From Amborella trichopoda (Eukaryota > Streptophyta > Magnoliopsida > Amborellales > Amborellaceae): a stretch of 64,000 nucleotides of DNA. The stretch is from NCBI RefSeq assembly GCF_000471905.2, contig NW_006499436.1, forward strand, positions 7,577,595 to 7,641,594. Direction: 5' to 3'. Below the pieces are notes generated by a model, which saw only the letters and a program-made list of their open reading frames with translations, searched no databases and was not told the origin of the DNA. The translations under genes and the position numbers were made by a program. Below, piece after piece: positions 44,906 through 55,802 of this stretch (positions are counted from its first letter, which is position 1; the number at the start of each line of letters is the position of its first letter).

Positions 44906-45394
44906 TGTGAATCCAATCTACTATTTTATAAAGCCGGGTGCTACTGATGCTGATGCTCGTTCAACCGTGCTTTTTTTGAAAAAAACTGTGAAGCAAAACT
45001 CCATCTTTGTCTTTTGCTATAACAAGTGCTGCTTCTATAGGTGTTGCTTCTAGTTTGACTGGAGAAACTGTAACCGGAGCTGCTAGTGGTGGATAAGCTT
45101 GCTATGGTAGTGGTGGGGGAGCTGACTAAGCGACTAGTTCTGACTCTGCAAAGCCTGTCATGGCTCAATAATACAACAAAAAGTAAAAATCAAGTGAATT
45201 TTTCACTGTTCATGCAAGGAATTGGTGAGACTCGCTCCAAAAACCAGTGACTCAGCGATTTTTTTGTCGAACTAAGACGAATCCCTTTTTTTGCTGAATC
45301 GATGATTCCCAATCCGGATCGCCCGCTTCCGAATCATATCGCCTATTTGTTTATCACTGCTCACACCATATTCACGAGCCGTGATGTTATTTTT

Positions 45395-47280
45395 TGAGAA
45401 AAAAGTATTTCCTTTCAAAAACACAGCATCTGACTCACATCCTTCTCATGTTGTTTTACCCAATCCCGTGCAAGAATTGGATACCCATACTGACTATGTT
45501 GTTTCAAACAACCAACCAACGTCCTCCATCAATCCTCTACTGAAGGAGATAACCATTTAAATTATGAAAACAACAAGTCACAACTTGTCACTCATGATGC
45601 CTCAGTGCCCCATATTCCCCTTCGTCAATCTACTCGTCCACATGTTCCATCAGCATGGCTTCAAGACTATGTCTGCTCTATTGCAAATTGCAATCCATCA
45701 CAGTAAGAATCCATCTCCATCACACCATCTTCAATTAAGCCTTATCCAATTGAACCTTTTTTCATATGTCCAAAATTTTCGCCAACTTACAAAGCTTTTG
45801 TCTCCACCATCTGTTCGAAAGAAGAACCCAAAACTTTCTCTCAAGTTGTTAAAGATCCTCTTTGGCTTGAACCTATGACGGCAAAAATTAAGGCCCTTGA
45901 ATTAAGCAAGACTTGGACCATAGAGCCACTGCCCCAAGGAAAACATCATATTGGATGTAAGTAGATATTCAAAATCAAATACAAAGTCGATGGAACCATA
46001 GAGTGTTATAAGGCTCGTTTGGTTACAAAGGGGTACATCCAAACAGAGGGATTGGACTACCATGAAACCTTTGCCCCCGTCACTAAGTTGATTACTGTGA
46101 GATGCTTACTCGTTGTTGCAGCCTCTCACAATTGAAATCTTTATGTAAATAACGCCTTTTTACATGGCGATTTACATGAAGAGGTATATATGAGAATTCC
46201 ACCAGGGTTTGCTCAAGAAGGGGAGAACAAAGTCTGTAGACTTCACAATTCTCTTTGTGGGCTAAAACAAGCCTCAAGGAACTGGTTTCAAAAATTTTCA
46301 AATACTCGTATTGTCACTGGCTTCAAGCAATCGCCTGCGGAGTATTCCTTGTTCACCCACAAGTCTGGAGATCTCATCACCCTTGTATTAGTGTATGTTG
46401 ATGATATCATCATCACCGGGAACAATGAGTTTCAAATTCACTGACTAAAACATTTTCTTCAACAACGATTTAACATCAAACACTTGGGAAAGTTGAAATA
46501 TTTTCTTAGGATAGAATCGGCAAGGTCACCTCAAGGAATTTTGCTCACTCAATAAAAGTACACTCTTGATATCATCAAAGAAATCGGTTTTTTGGGAGTC
46601 AAACCCATATATCTCCCTATGGAGCACAGTTTGAAACTCTCTCCTGAAGATGGACAATTACTTGATAACCCAGAATCATATAGAAGACTTGTTGGGCGAC
46701 TGATCTACCTCACCATAACATGCCCAGACATCAATTTTGTTGTCTACATTCTCAATCAATACATGCACCAACCAAGATAGTTACACCTTGCCGCTGCCCA
46801 TGGTGTTCTTCTATACCTTAAGGATCAATTTTGTTGTCCACATTCTCAATCAATACATGCACCAACCAAGATAGCCACACCTTGTCGCTGCCCATCGTGT
46901 TCTTCTATACCTTAAGGGATCACCATGTTAAGGGGTCATTTTATGAGCAAACTATTTACTTCAAATTTCTTCCTACTGCGACTCTGATTGGGCTAGTTGT
47001 CCCACTACAAGGCAGTCCACTACATAGTACATCGCATACCTTGGAACCAGCCCACTATCATGGCGAACGAAGAAACAAACAACAGTCCCTAGTTCTTTAG
47101 CAAAAGCCGAATACTATTTAATGGCGACCACTGCTTGTGACTAACATAACTAAAGACTTTATTTTCAGATTTGGGGGTTCTTCATTTGACAATCAATACG
47201 TCTTTATTGTCACAACCAGGCTACCCTCCACATTGCAATGAATCTTGTGTTTCATAAAAGAACGAAATATAGTTATACCA
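45395..47280 (+). pseudogene. Copia reverse transcriptase and RNase H, decayed
   Basis: It contains WTIEPLPQGKHHIGCK, then a stop replacing [66 protein letters not shown], the polymerase catalytic box [39 protein letters not shown] and the RNase H piece NQATLHIAMN. At least five stops and several frameshifts are present. The remainder of RNase H, polypurine tract and 3' LTR are gone; a family E-like MITE begins at 47281. Confidence 0.88.
46731..46918. repeat. 94-bp tandem duplication inside the copia remnant
   Basis: TCAATTTTGTTGTCYACATT starts copies at 46731 and 46825, each ending ATACCTTAAGG. The duplication alters the reading frame and postdates inactivation. Confidence 0.85.
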
Positions 47281-47545
47281 TTTCATCCCAAAAAAAATTT
47301 TAACCCTTTTTTTCGCTTTCCACCCATTAAAGAAGTTTTTAGGTTGAAATGGTATAAAAAGATTTGTTGGGGCTACTTTTTATGATCAAAAGTCAATAAA
47401 AGAAATAGATAAAAGATGAGGGGGTATGGTGAAATCTTTAAGGGTTTTTTTATGCCACTTGAAAGAAAAACAGAAAAAGGGTCTACCATGAAATAATACG
47501 AGATATTGGTGGCCATTTTTTCATCGATTTAATACATTCGTTATT
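47281..47545. mobile_element. MITE family E, diverged partial copy
   Basis: ATTTCATCCCAAAA, GAGGGGGTATGGTGAAATC, TTTTTTTATGCCACTTGAA and GTCTACCATGAAATAATACG match the family E hairpin at 28627-29044. The left arm is shortened and termini are not preserved. Confidence 0.55.
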
Positions 47546-49279
47546 GTAGTCAATAAACTATTATATACTTTATCCATGATAATTCTATGATTTTTCTTTT
47601 GTGTGATGCAAATTTAATGGTTAAAATAAATTCATACAAGGAAAGAACATTTCAATATTCGCATATTGATGAAAAAAAATAAAAGTTAATAATGTAGGAT
47701 CTCATTTCTTATTGGATTCCTAAAAAACAACATTTATAATGATTTTTAATAATTGTTTTGAATTTTTTTATTGCTACCGATTCCCAATTCGAACCCCCAA
47801 TTCACTTATCCGGATGGGTTTTTAAAGTGCTCGATCCGAAACACCGACCGGTTTTTAAAGCACTGCTAGGTGCGATACACATGTGGATGTCATATAACAC
47901 TTGCATCAGGTTGAAGCTATATTGACTTGACGGGTTTTTTATCATAACAAGAAGAGTAAAAGCTTTTATTTCACGGCCAAGTGGAAGGCCTTATGAAAAG
48001 AAGCAAGCTCAGAAAAGATGCAACCATGTGGAAGTACGAGGGTCGGGTCAATGATAAGTCTAGCCCAATACTTCTTAGCAACGCCCCCAAAAAGAATGTC
48101 GAGGAGCTCTTCGCCGGAGATGCTTGACAGACCCCAACTTGGTGCTTGTGTGCTGGTCGAGGACTCTGTGTGTAGACCTTCCTTAGCGTAGCCAACAAAC
48201 AAGGAAATGACCCACAATCAATCCTTACACTCTAAAACGACCTATGGGCTTCTATTACTCCATGGCATTTCATTTAATTTTTCACTCTGCAATCCAACCT
48301 TTTAGGCCTAGAAACTCAGCCCTGATCGAACTTCGATGGGAGGCAAAGCTGATGTGGCGCACGACACGTCAGGCTTGGCCCAAACAGCCACAGATGCTGC
48401 CAGAATTTTTTTTCTTTTTGGGGTAGATCAGTCAGAGATTATAGGCCTCTGCGTCTGTTTTGGAAAGAGCTAATATTTTGAAAGTATCAGTTAGAATGGA
48501 GGTAAGTGACCTTCAACTAAGGCTCTTCAATGACCTTCAACAGGTGGTACTACCACCACGACCCCACCCCATTCTCAATATAAATATCAATTAAAATGAC
48601 CACAAACCATGTAGGAGTAATGCCTCCTTTCCATGTGGCCCACCAATTCAACATTCAAATTTATGTTAAAGTTTAGAGACATGGTGTTGTGCGTGTGAAG
48701 CAGAGCAGACCATCATCCTTCGTAATCCTTTGTAAACTCCAAGGTAGCCATACTTTGGAGCCAAAGCACGGCTAGACCAGTGATGGAAGTGGCCCGCTCC
48801 ACCAGACATATGCTGCCCGATTTAATCAATCACCTCAAAAATACAACGCAATTGTGGTCAGTTACATGAGGCTTGAAGCCGCTTGAGCATACACCAAAAA
48901 ACATACATGATATGCCCATCAGTCTTTGTAGAGAAAATGATCTCCAGTTTTGTTTTAAGTTGGATTCATCACAATACTGGACAATTAAAAGCAGCACTTC
49001 ATATGAAAATTGTGCATTTGTAAGGAAGGGGGGAGATAGAAAGCAGTTCCTCCAACTCTAATGAGAAATATTAGTGCTGAGGGGAAAATATAATACAAGG
49101 TTCCAACGAGAATCAAGTGTGCAAAAAGCTTCATCATTTACTGTACAATGATGGAGAAAGAGAGTCAGCCAGTGCAGTTAGAATGGGATCATGAACTCCC
49201 ATAAATATTCTCTACGCAGTTTACCTGTGTTAACGAACTAAGCCATTTACATCTAACTTAACCTAACCAGATAATCACT
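47546..49279. other. Intergenic region downstream of the UV-B-induced gene
   Basis: No gene recognised. An 83-codon minus-strand ORF at 47966-48217 is relatively GC-rich (GEELLDILFGGVAKKYWARL) but has no family I know and no splice partners. 47820-47860 repeats an ACCGGTTTTTAAAGCAC motif also seen near 63795. 48500-49279 includes the UV-B gene's 3' UTR; no clear AATAAA signal was identified. Confidence 0.45.
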
Positions 49280-52200
49280 TCAGTGATTCTCCTCTAACCT
49301 ATAGATTGGATCAACATAGGCTTCCACATTATAAAGGAACAAACCGAACGCAACTGCCTCCAAAACCAACCTCTTCAAACTCGAAATTGAAATCAAAAGC
49401 ACTTCATCCTGCTCCTCTCCCATACCCTCCTCTCCTTCCTCCTCACATTCCCCAAACAGTGCCCAACTGTGCTTCTCTACCAAATTTACCGCTTCCTTCG
49501 ACCTCAGAGCCGCACATCTCTGGAAGGTCTCCGCATTAAACCCAGTAATATATCTCTTCAAGGAATCAAGCTCATCAATTGTTTTACTTGAATAGGTATC
49601 TCCACAACAAGTCTCTTGCTCTTCCGTAACTCCAAGAGGAATCAAAGTCTCAGGTGTGAGATGCCAGCATCCACTATCAGGCAGAGTGATACCTTGGAAA
49701 AGAGGGTGATCAGATCTGACATGGAGGCTTTTCTCCAAGTGATACCTTCGACAAGCAGATTCTAAGAAGTAGCCATACATTACCGAAGATGCATAGAGTT
49801 TCCCAAGTTGAAGCCTTCCAATAAGGGTCATCACACAGCTATTCAAAGTGTAGGATGAGTCACTACGTCGGCCAAGGATCTTGTTTAAGTGATCTTTGAC
49901 CATAATCCGAGCCTCCCAGTCATGGATGGCCTCAAGCTCGCTGTCATGGCATGACCAAGTGTCTGCTTTCCCATTTTTGATGCACTTTGACAGTCTCGGC
50001 ACCATGGGGACGTTGATCTCTGAGAACTTGTGAACGATCAACATGTACATCACTTCTTCAATTGCTACTTGACATTCCTTCTCTCTCAGTTCGGCAACTC
50101 TCCTGATATAATAATACAATGAAACTGATTTAGCAATGATGGCTCGAACAAACTCATATGGTAAACTACCGAAAGTAGATCTATTATATTCAGCTCAACA
50201 TCTCAAAAACTATTACTAGTGGTAAACACAACTGCAAACCAGCCTCAATGAACTTGAAGGACTCAATGTAGATTCATGCATAATTTGATCTCTATTTGCC
50301 ATCATGAAATAGAGATTATTACATAATGCTTTTTCTTTTTGGAAGGTAACCAGGTTGAATCTTGCTGGCACATCTAAAGAAAAACCTTTTCCTCTTTATG
50401 TAATCATCAGTAGCGTAAGCTGAAACATTAAAGGTAAGGTCCAGGGGACTTGTGAATTTACCCTAGCAAGGACTACCTTTATCATGTTCTACCTATGGAT
50501 GTTCTAATGAATGAAGGAGATTAACAAAACATATTCAAATAATTAAGATGAACATTATACAATGAACTTATATCAATATTTTATAATATCATTAGTTGCA
50601 ATGTCAAATAGCAAATAAGGGAAAGCTTTCTATGTTCCCCCTACAACATAGAAGTTCTATCCTCCCCCTTATCCAACCGTCCATTTTTTGAATGGAGGGC
50701 TAAGATTGCCCCAATCACAATGTCCCGTCTCTACACTATTTTATTTTTAATTTTTTTTATAAACTGTTTTGACACTAAAGTTTGGACTTCCAATCCTCAT
50801 TTAAACTTGCACTAACGAAAAATATAAAAAAAATATTTTCAATAAAATAAAATGACCAAAATACCCTTGAAAATTTGAAGGGGTATTTTGATCATTATGT
50901 TTTATCGAAAAATTATTGTTAATATTTTTTATAGGTGGGCCCCAATGAGAAGATGGCACTTACCAAATTTCATATTCAGAAAAAATGTATTAAAAAAACT
51001 AAAAATAAAATACTTTGAGACATCGGATCTAAAATCAAACAGTGAGTGGCTCTCTTGATAAAAAATGGATGGCTGAATGGTAGGGGGAAGATAGAACTTC
51101 TATGTTGTAGGGGGAACACAAAAAGCTTTCCCAGCAAATAATGCTCAATGACATATCATTGACTGTATGTTTATTCTTTACATTTAGAGAAATTTGAGAT
51201 GAGCATGACCTATATTTGAGAACATTTTAGGGAAGCTTGACATGTAGTAATCCAAGAAATGAGGACAATGGCTCATTTGGTTTGCCCAAAAGTAATAACA
51301 GGGGAACATTTGATTTACTCTTATCTAGAACCATGTCATCAAAAGTCCAAGAGAGAAGGACACCTTGGCCAGGTGCCTAGGAGAAGCAAGCCCCAAGCAC
51401 TTGACTAGGGTCCTGCCAGATAAGAAAACCTAGGGGAATGGATAGGCATGAGTAATCATGTATAGTCATTTGCCTCTACCTTTCATTGTCTAGGCTCTAG
51501 GAACCCACCTAACTGGTTAGCCACAATCTTTAGAGTTTAGAACCATGGGACCCTTGGTTGGGGTTAGTTTGACCATTTTTGTTTTAAATTTTTTTTTTTT
51601 TTTTTTTTTATTCCTGTCGATTAGAAAATAATTGAGGCCTTTAAAACACTAGTTAGGTATAGGAATTAGGAAGCAATGTATTATCTCGAAAGAAAGTGTG
51701 CCTTTCTTCCCGAGACCAGCTTGAGCATTGAAATAAAGTTAAAGAAGCCTTGTGACTTATAGAGAGCCAAGTTTACATGTTATGTAATGCAGTTCATCTT
51801 TGTTGTGTGTTACCCCGTGAAGGGATCTAGATTCACGTCTGGTGTATAATCAAAGAATAAGTCACCAATTCCAGCACAAGAACTTTCATGGGTACTTAAA
51901 AGATATCACAGAATTCAAGATCCATGAACTTCTCCAAATTTTGTGATAATCTATAATAGTTACCCAAACAAGAACCTTAGAGTTGATAATAAAAATACAA
52001 CCAGACACATATATTTGAGGCATGCGTAGACTCAAGAGTTTGAAAAAAAAATAGCAAATAATGATACAAAAATGCAAAACTCATTCAATGAATATTCAAT
52101 CCAAAGGGGGGGTACTTCTTCAGAGAAAAGGATATTCAGATGACAAAGTCAAGATTTACAATAAGTGAGTTTCACCCAAATAGTCAGAAAGCCATGTGAC

Positions 52201-54199
52201 TTATTGGATTGAGCAAGGTTATATTCAATCCACTGCTTTTTTACATAAATCACCCATTGAAAAGGAGCAGAGAATTCACTCTACCTAAACTTTTTTCCTG
52301 ATGGATCAGGACACCAACACATTCCAAGGAAAGGCAACTCTCATTAGGTAAGGCATCAAAACATAGATAGCGAGATATCACTGGTAAATACAATAAAATA
52401 GAATTTGAGAAATTATATAAATTGCACGCTCAAAAATCCCCATGGCTGAGCAATGCTCAATTAAATTAGATAGTTCACATGTTTCCAAGCAAAAGAAAGC
52501 AGTAACCCAAAACCATACCCATAAAAAAAAGTTTAAAATTTTTTTTTTTAAAATTTGCATTCCATCGCAAATCATACTGTAGAAATCATCTCTTTTGGGT
52601 AAGTAATACTTCAGGAAACCAATCAAGAAAACCCCTGACCCAATAACCGTCTCCATCGATACCACTATCAAAGCCAGTGTTTGAAACCACTACTCGGGGC
52701 AAGTACTTGGCCCATGCCCGATCCGAGTACTCAGCCCGACAGTAGCAGCAAGAAAAAGGTTAAAAAAATTGTAAAAAATACAAACAAATCCAAGAAAAAG
52801 GAAATGTACGTTTCAAGTAAGATTAAGCAAAACTCATCAAAATGAGGTTAAAAAAGAAGTAAATACTAGATTTAAAAAAAAAAATCTGAACTTGTGGGGG
52901 TAGTTTCAAAATAATCCAAAAAAGATGGGAAAAACGTAAAAATAAGTATTTATGGCCAAAACAGTTTTCAATGTTTGCCAAAATGATAGACAACATAACA
53001 AAGCTACATAAATAAATTCCTTATTTGTTGGGATTTTTTTATGATTTCTTTTGAATTTTTTTTAATATCCCCGAGTGTGACACCCAACTCGGGTAACTCG
53101 GGCTTGCAACCCTGACTCAACCCAGTAGCCAAACACCGATCAAGGCATCAATTGTTAATCCCACCTACTAACCCATCAATACTAGTTCCATAAACGGAAT
53201 AAAGGATCCCCGAACCACAAATCATAAAATTTTGAAGGACAAACCTGTGAAGGAGGGATTCTTCATTGCCCACACATAGTTCTTGCCTTGCAATGGCTCC
53301 AGCTCTATCAGCAGATAACTTCTCAATTTGTTCAGACACCGCACCATTAAAAAGGTGGCGATGATACTGCAGAATATGGCTCAAGAGCTTGCCTTCTTCT
53401 GATTGTGGTTCCATTGGTGAAAACACTTTTCTTGTATGGCATTTACCAGATCCTGCACTGGCAACCGGACCCAATCGAGCCTTTCCATTCTTGTTTTTTG
53501 TGTCAACCCCAAAAGGCCCAACATTATTGAACTTAACAGATCCCTGTATAAAACGAAAAAAAAGAAAAAGAAAACGAAAAAGAGAACGAAGTTCAAAACT
53601 GAATTAGTTAATGAATTGAAAGAAGAAAACAAGCTATTTCCAAAGAAATAAGGGGACCTAATTCGATTGCTACCAGTGAACATCCTTAATCAAGGGTCCC
53701 ATTATTTTAAAATTTCATATACTAACTATCTTGGAAAATATCCCTGGAAAAAAAAGTTTTGAAAACAAGATCCATAATTAACGAAATAATTCAAAATTTG
53801 TGTTCTTCACAGATCAAAATTAGAGGGCATTGGTTTCTTGGATCATGCAGAAAGTAGCAGAATTGCTCTAAATATATATTTTGTTATAGAATTTTTCTAA
53901 GAAGAAACCCATCCAAAATAAACAACCCATCTAATATGTAATTACCAGAGAAAGAAATACCAACCCTACAATTTACCGTGATTCATAACTCCTAGAGAGA
54001 GAACCAGTCAAGTTATTTGTATTCCTTGAGAGAGGAAGGAACTAACCCGAAAATTCGCCTCAAAACTCCTGACCGTAACAGATTTGGAGGCCAATTCCGC
54101 CTGGAAGCTGGAACACCGCCCTGCAGACCTAACGCCCATAGCCAATTTATCATTGCCCAAAAAAACAGAGGAATTTGAATAGCAACTGTAACACTCCAT
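49280..54199 (-). CDS. UV-B-induced protein At3g17800-like (DUF760), chloroplast-targeted; three exons
   Basis: Exons are 54199-54047, 53543-53245 and 50102-49280, joining in phase (0, then 2) to 424 residues; the Arabidopsis member has about 421. Splice junctions are CGG|GTTAGT..ACAG|GGA and CACAG|GTTTGT..ATCAG|GAG. Residues 1-51 are serine-rich and poor in acids (SCYSNSSVFLG, RSAGRCSSFQAELASKS), consistent with a plastid transit peptide. The DUF760 part starts at SPMEPQSEEGKLLSHILQ (about 93-110), continues through EQIEKLSADR, RRVAELREKECQVAIEEVMY and KADTWSCHDSELEAIHDWEA, includes GKLYASSVMYGYFL (about 251-264) and an acidic tract (369-384), and ends DPIYRLEENH. The family responds to UV-B and light stress; no enzymatic activity is known to me. 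The gene appears intact. Intron 2 has taken up transposons without disturbing the frame. Confidence 0.93.
50619..51132. mobile_element. MITE family D, copy 2 (514 bp, perfect 9-bp target duplication)
   Basis: AGCAAATAA flanks it at 50610-50618 and 51133-51141. Both ends are GGGAAAGCTTT followed by CTATGTTCCCCCTAC or a variant. The internal GACCAAAATACCC / GGGTATTTTGATC palindrome is kept. Confidence 0.88.
52680..53125. repeat. Family J repeat, reverse orientation, in UV-B gene intron 2
   Basis: It begins GAAACCACTACTCGGGGCAAG, with GATCCGAGTACTCAG, and ends CCCAACTCGGGTAACTCGGG with CTTGCAACCCTG. The A-rich interior mirrors the T-rich 1-240 segment. Confidence 0.6.
53544..54046 (-). other. 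UV-B-induced gene intron 1 (503 bp)
   Basis: Donor GTTAGT and acceptor TTTTATACAG. A purine-rich (plus-strand) tract at 53553-53590 is the polypyrimidine tract of the acceptor. No other features. Confidence 0.88.
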
Positions 54200-54650
54200 G
54201 GAAAAACAAAAACCTTCAAAACCCTAGATGGGTCTAAGAGTGAAAAAAGATTTCAGTCGTGAGAGAGAGAAGAGGGGAAAAGAAAGAGCAGGTGGTCTAA
54301 GACCAGTGAAATTCTTGGATCGAAGAAGCGATGGGCGTTGAGGAAAGACAGAGTCGATGCCACAAGATTTTGACATGGGGAAAAAGCAAACGCATATATA
54401 ACTGCTAGTTTTAGAGAGAGAGAGAGAAATTGAAGCTTTAGTGAGAGAAAAACAAGACTGCAGAGAGAGAAAAAGCGTGACGGTGCCTCGCGTTGGGAAG
54501 GGTTGAAATTGAAGATGTAGTGAGAGAAAAACAAGATTGCAGAGAGAGAAAAAGCGCGACGTTGCCTCGCGTGGGGAAGGGTTGAGTAAGGAAGGGATAG
54601 AGATGCCAGCTCAAAAACTGGATCTCTCGCATTTTATGGGCTTCGCCCTA
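54200..54650 (-). promoter_or_regulatory. UV-B-induced gene promoter with TATA box and 79-bp tandem duplication
   Basis: On the minus strand TTATATATGCG (54401-54391) is a good TATA box about 195 bp upstream of the ATG, preceded by a CT microsatellite (54412-54427). Directly upstream, a 79-bp unit is present twice (54427-54505 and 54506-54584). Each copy contains a CGCGAGGCA block and a GA/CT run. The duplication would double any proximal regulatory sites. TATA assignment is inference from sequence and spacing. Confidence 0.5.
54427..54584. repeat. 79-bp tandem duplication in the UV-B gene promoter
   Basis: Units start AAATTGAAGCTTTAG (54427) and AAATTGAAGATGTAG (54506). They share AGTGAGAGAAAAACAAGA, TGCAGAGAGAGAAAAAGCG and TGCCTCGCGT(T/G)GGGAAGG, with about six differences. 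Confidence 0.88.
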
Positions 54651-54889
54651 GGATTTTAAAGAGAGAGAGAGATTTTGATGACGATAACGGCCCAGAGTTT
54701 TGGAATGATTGACAAAATGTCTAAGGGTATTTAAGTCATTTTCTATCTCATGAATTATCAGCCGCCGCCACTACAGTGATATGTGCCCCCCTGCAGTCAT
54801 ATGTGGCTCATGACAATTCCCAGCCGACATGGATTGCTCTTATTCTCCTCTAGTATTCGATTAAGATAAACACCACTGATCATGATAAA
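54651..54889. other. Intergenic, nothing recognised
   Basis: Upstream flank of the UV-B gene, with a short GA run at 54659-54671. No feature identified. Confidence 0.5.
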
Positions 54890-55272
54890 GGGTGCAGTTT
54901 GTATAAAGCCCATGCTTTAAACAATTAAATTAGAACCCACCTTCAAATAGTTTAGAGAAATATAATTTTAATACTCTAAATTTTTGTGGGAGCCTTAAAT
55001 TATATTTTTATTTTTAGTTATAAAATTTAAAGCTTTAAAAACAGTGTAGATAGAGAATATCTATAAATATCTTGAAAATTGACGGTCCAAAAATACATTA
55101 CAAGATGCATTATTTCCAAAACTTGAAATCTAATTTTTTTTTCATATCTGTATCTTGAAGTTAAGATCATCAATTTGATGATATTTAGGCATCAAAATAA
55201 CTTCTTTTAGTGAAAGTTTTGAGGTAGGCTCTAATTTGATTGTTTAGAGCCTAGACTCTATATAAACTTTTG
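54890..55272. mobile_element. MITE family B, copy 3
   Basis: CATGCTTTAAACAATTAAAT on the left and TTTGATTGTTTAGAGCC on the right are the inverted arms. The interior is collinear with 17297-17686 (GACGGTCCAAAAATACATTA, core TATCTTGAAGTTAAGATCAT). Confidence 0.62.
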
Positions 55273-55479
55273 CCCTTAGGGTGACACCACCCTCCTCTTA
55301 CCCTTTTGAATGTTCTCTTGAAATTATACGACTCCAAATTGAAAATATAAGAAAAGTCTTGGCAAGTTCCAGTAAGGGCCGTATTGGCAAGAGACTATAT
55401 AGGTGTGAATATATAATAGTTGGAAAATAGTTTGATAGGGCTGTAGCCCGATTTAAAATAAGTACAGTTTCACGTCATA

Positions 55480-55800
55480 ATTAATCGAATATTGCAATTC
55501 AAGTTTTGGAAAAAATTTACTTCAATTATCTCAACTTCAACATTATGGTTGTGAAAAAAAATTAGAATTTCAAACGCTAAAAATAATATACATTGTAACA
55601 AATTATCTAGACCTTCCATTTGACCTAAAAATAAGTGTTTACAACTATGTTATACCATTTTTTGAGTCGCACACTTTATTATCAGTGTTGGAAATTGATT
55701 TTAGAGCCATCGGGTTTTTCGTTGCCGAAAGCACTTTCTGGATGAGGGTTTATGATGAGGCTTTATTTTGTTTTCGTAAAGCCTATGCCTTATAAAAACT
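55480..55800. mobile_element. MITE family C, copy 2
   Basis: AATTATCTCAACTTCAACAT, ATTATCTAGACC-TCCATTT and GAGGCTTTATTTTG align with 5800-6130. Termini are unclear because an LTR begins at 55803. Confidence 0.5.
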
Positions 55801-55802
55801 CT

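Larger units (their letters stand above)
42346..45357 (-). mobile_element. Decayed hAT element inserted in the copia integrase region
   Basis: The minus-strand terminus is CAGTGATAAACAAATAGGCG (from 45357 downward), hAT-like. It encodes an N-terminal transposase remnant (42971-42420). The other terminus and the catalytic/dimerisation domain are missing. Flanking copia resumes at about 45395 with its integrase absent, so the insertion was accompanied by deletion. Confidence 0.6.
50103..53244 (-). other. UV-B-induced gene intron 2 (3.1 kb) carrying transposons
   Basis: It contains the family D MITE at 50619-51132 and a family J repeat at 52680-53125, plus a poly-T tract near 51590-51610. No other gene is visible. 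Confidence 0.85.

Noticed and set aside
45564..45878. 104-codon frame before the copia RT
   Set aside because: The homologous copia reading is in another frame (SVVKDPLWLEPM region); this is a frame shadow.
47966..48217. 83-codon minus-strand ORF (GEELLDILFGGVAKKYWARL)
   Set aside because: No family recognised, no splice partner or promoter evidence. It was kept as a note in the intergenic entry, not called as a gene.
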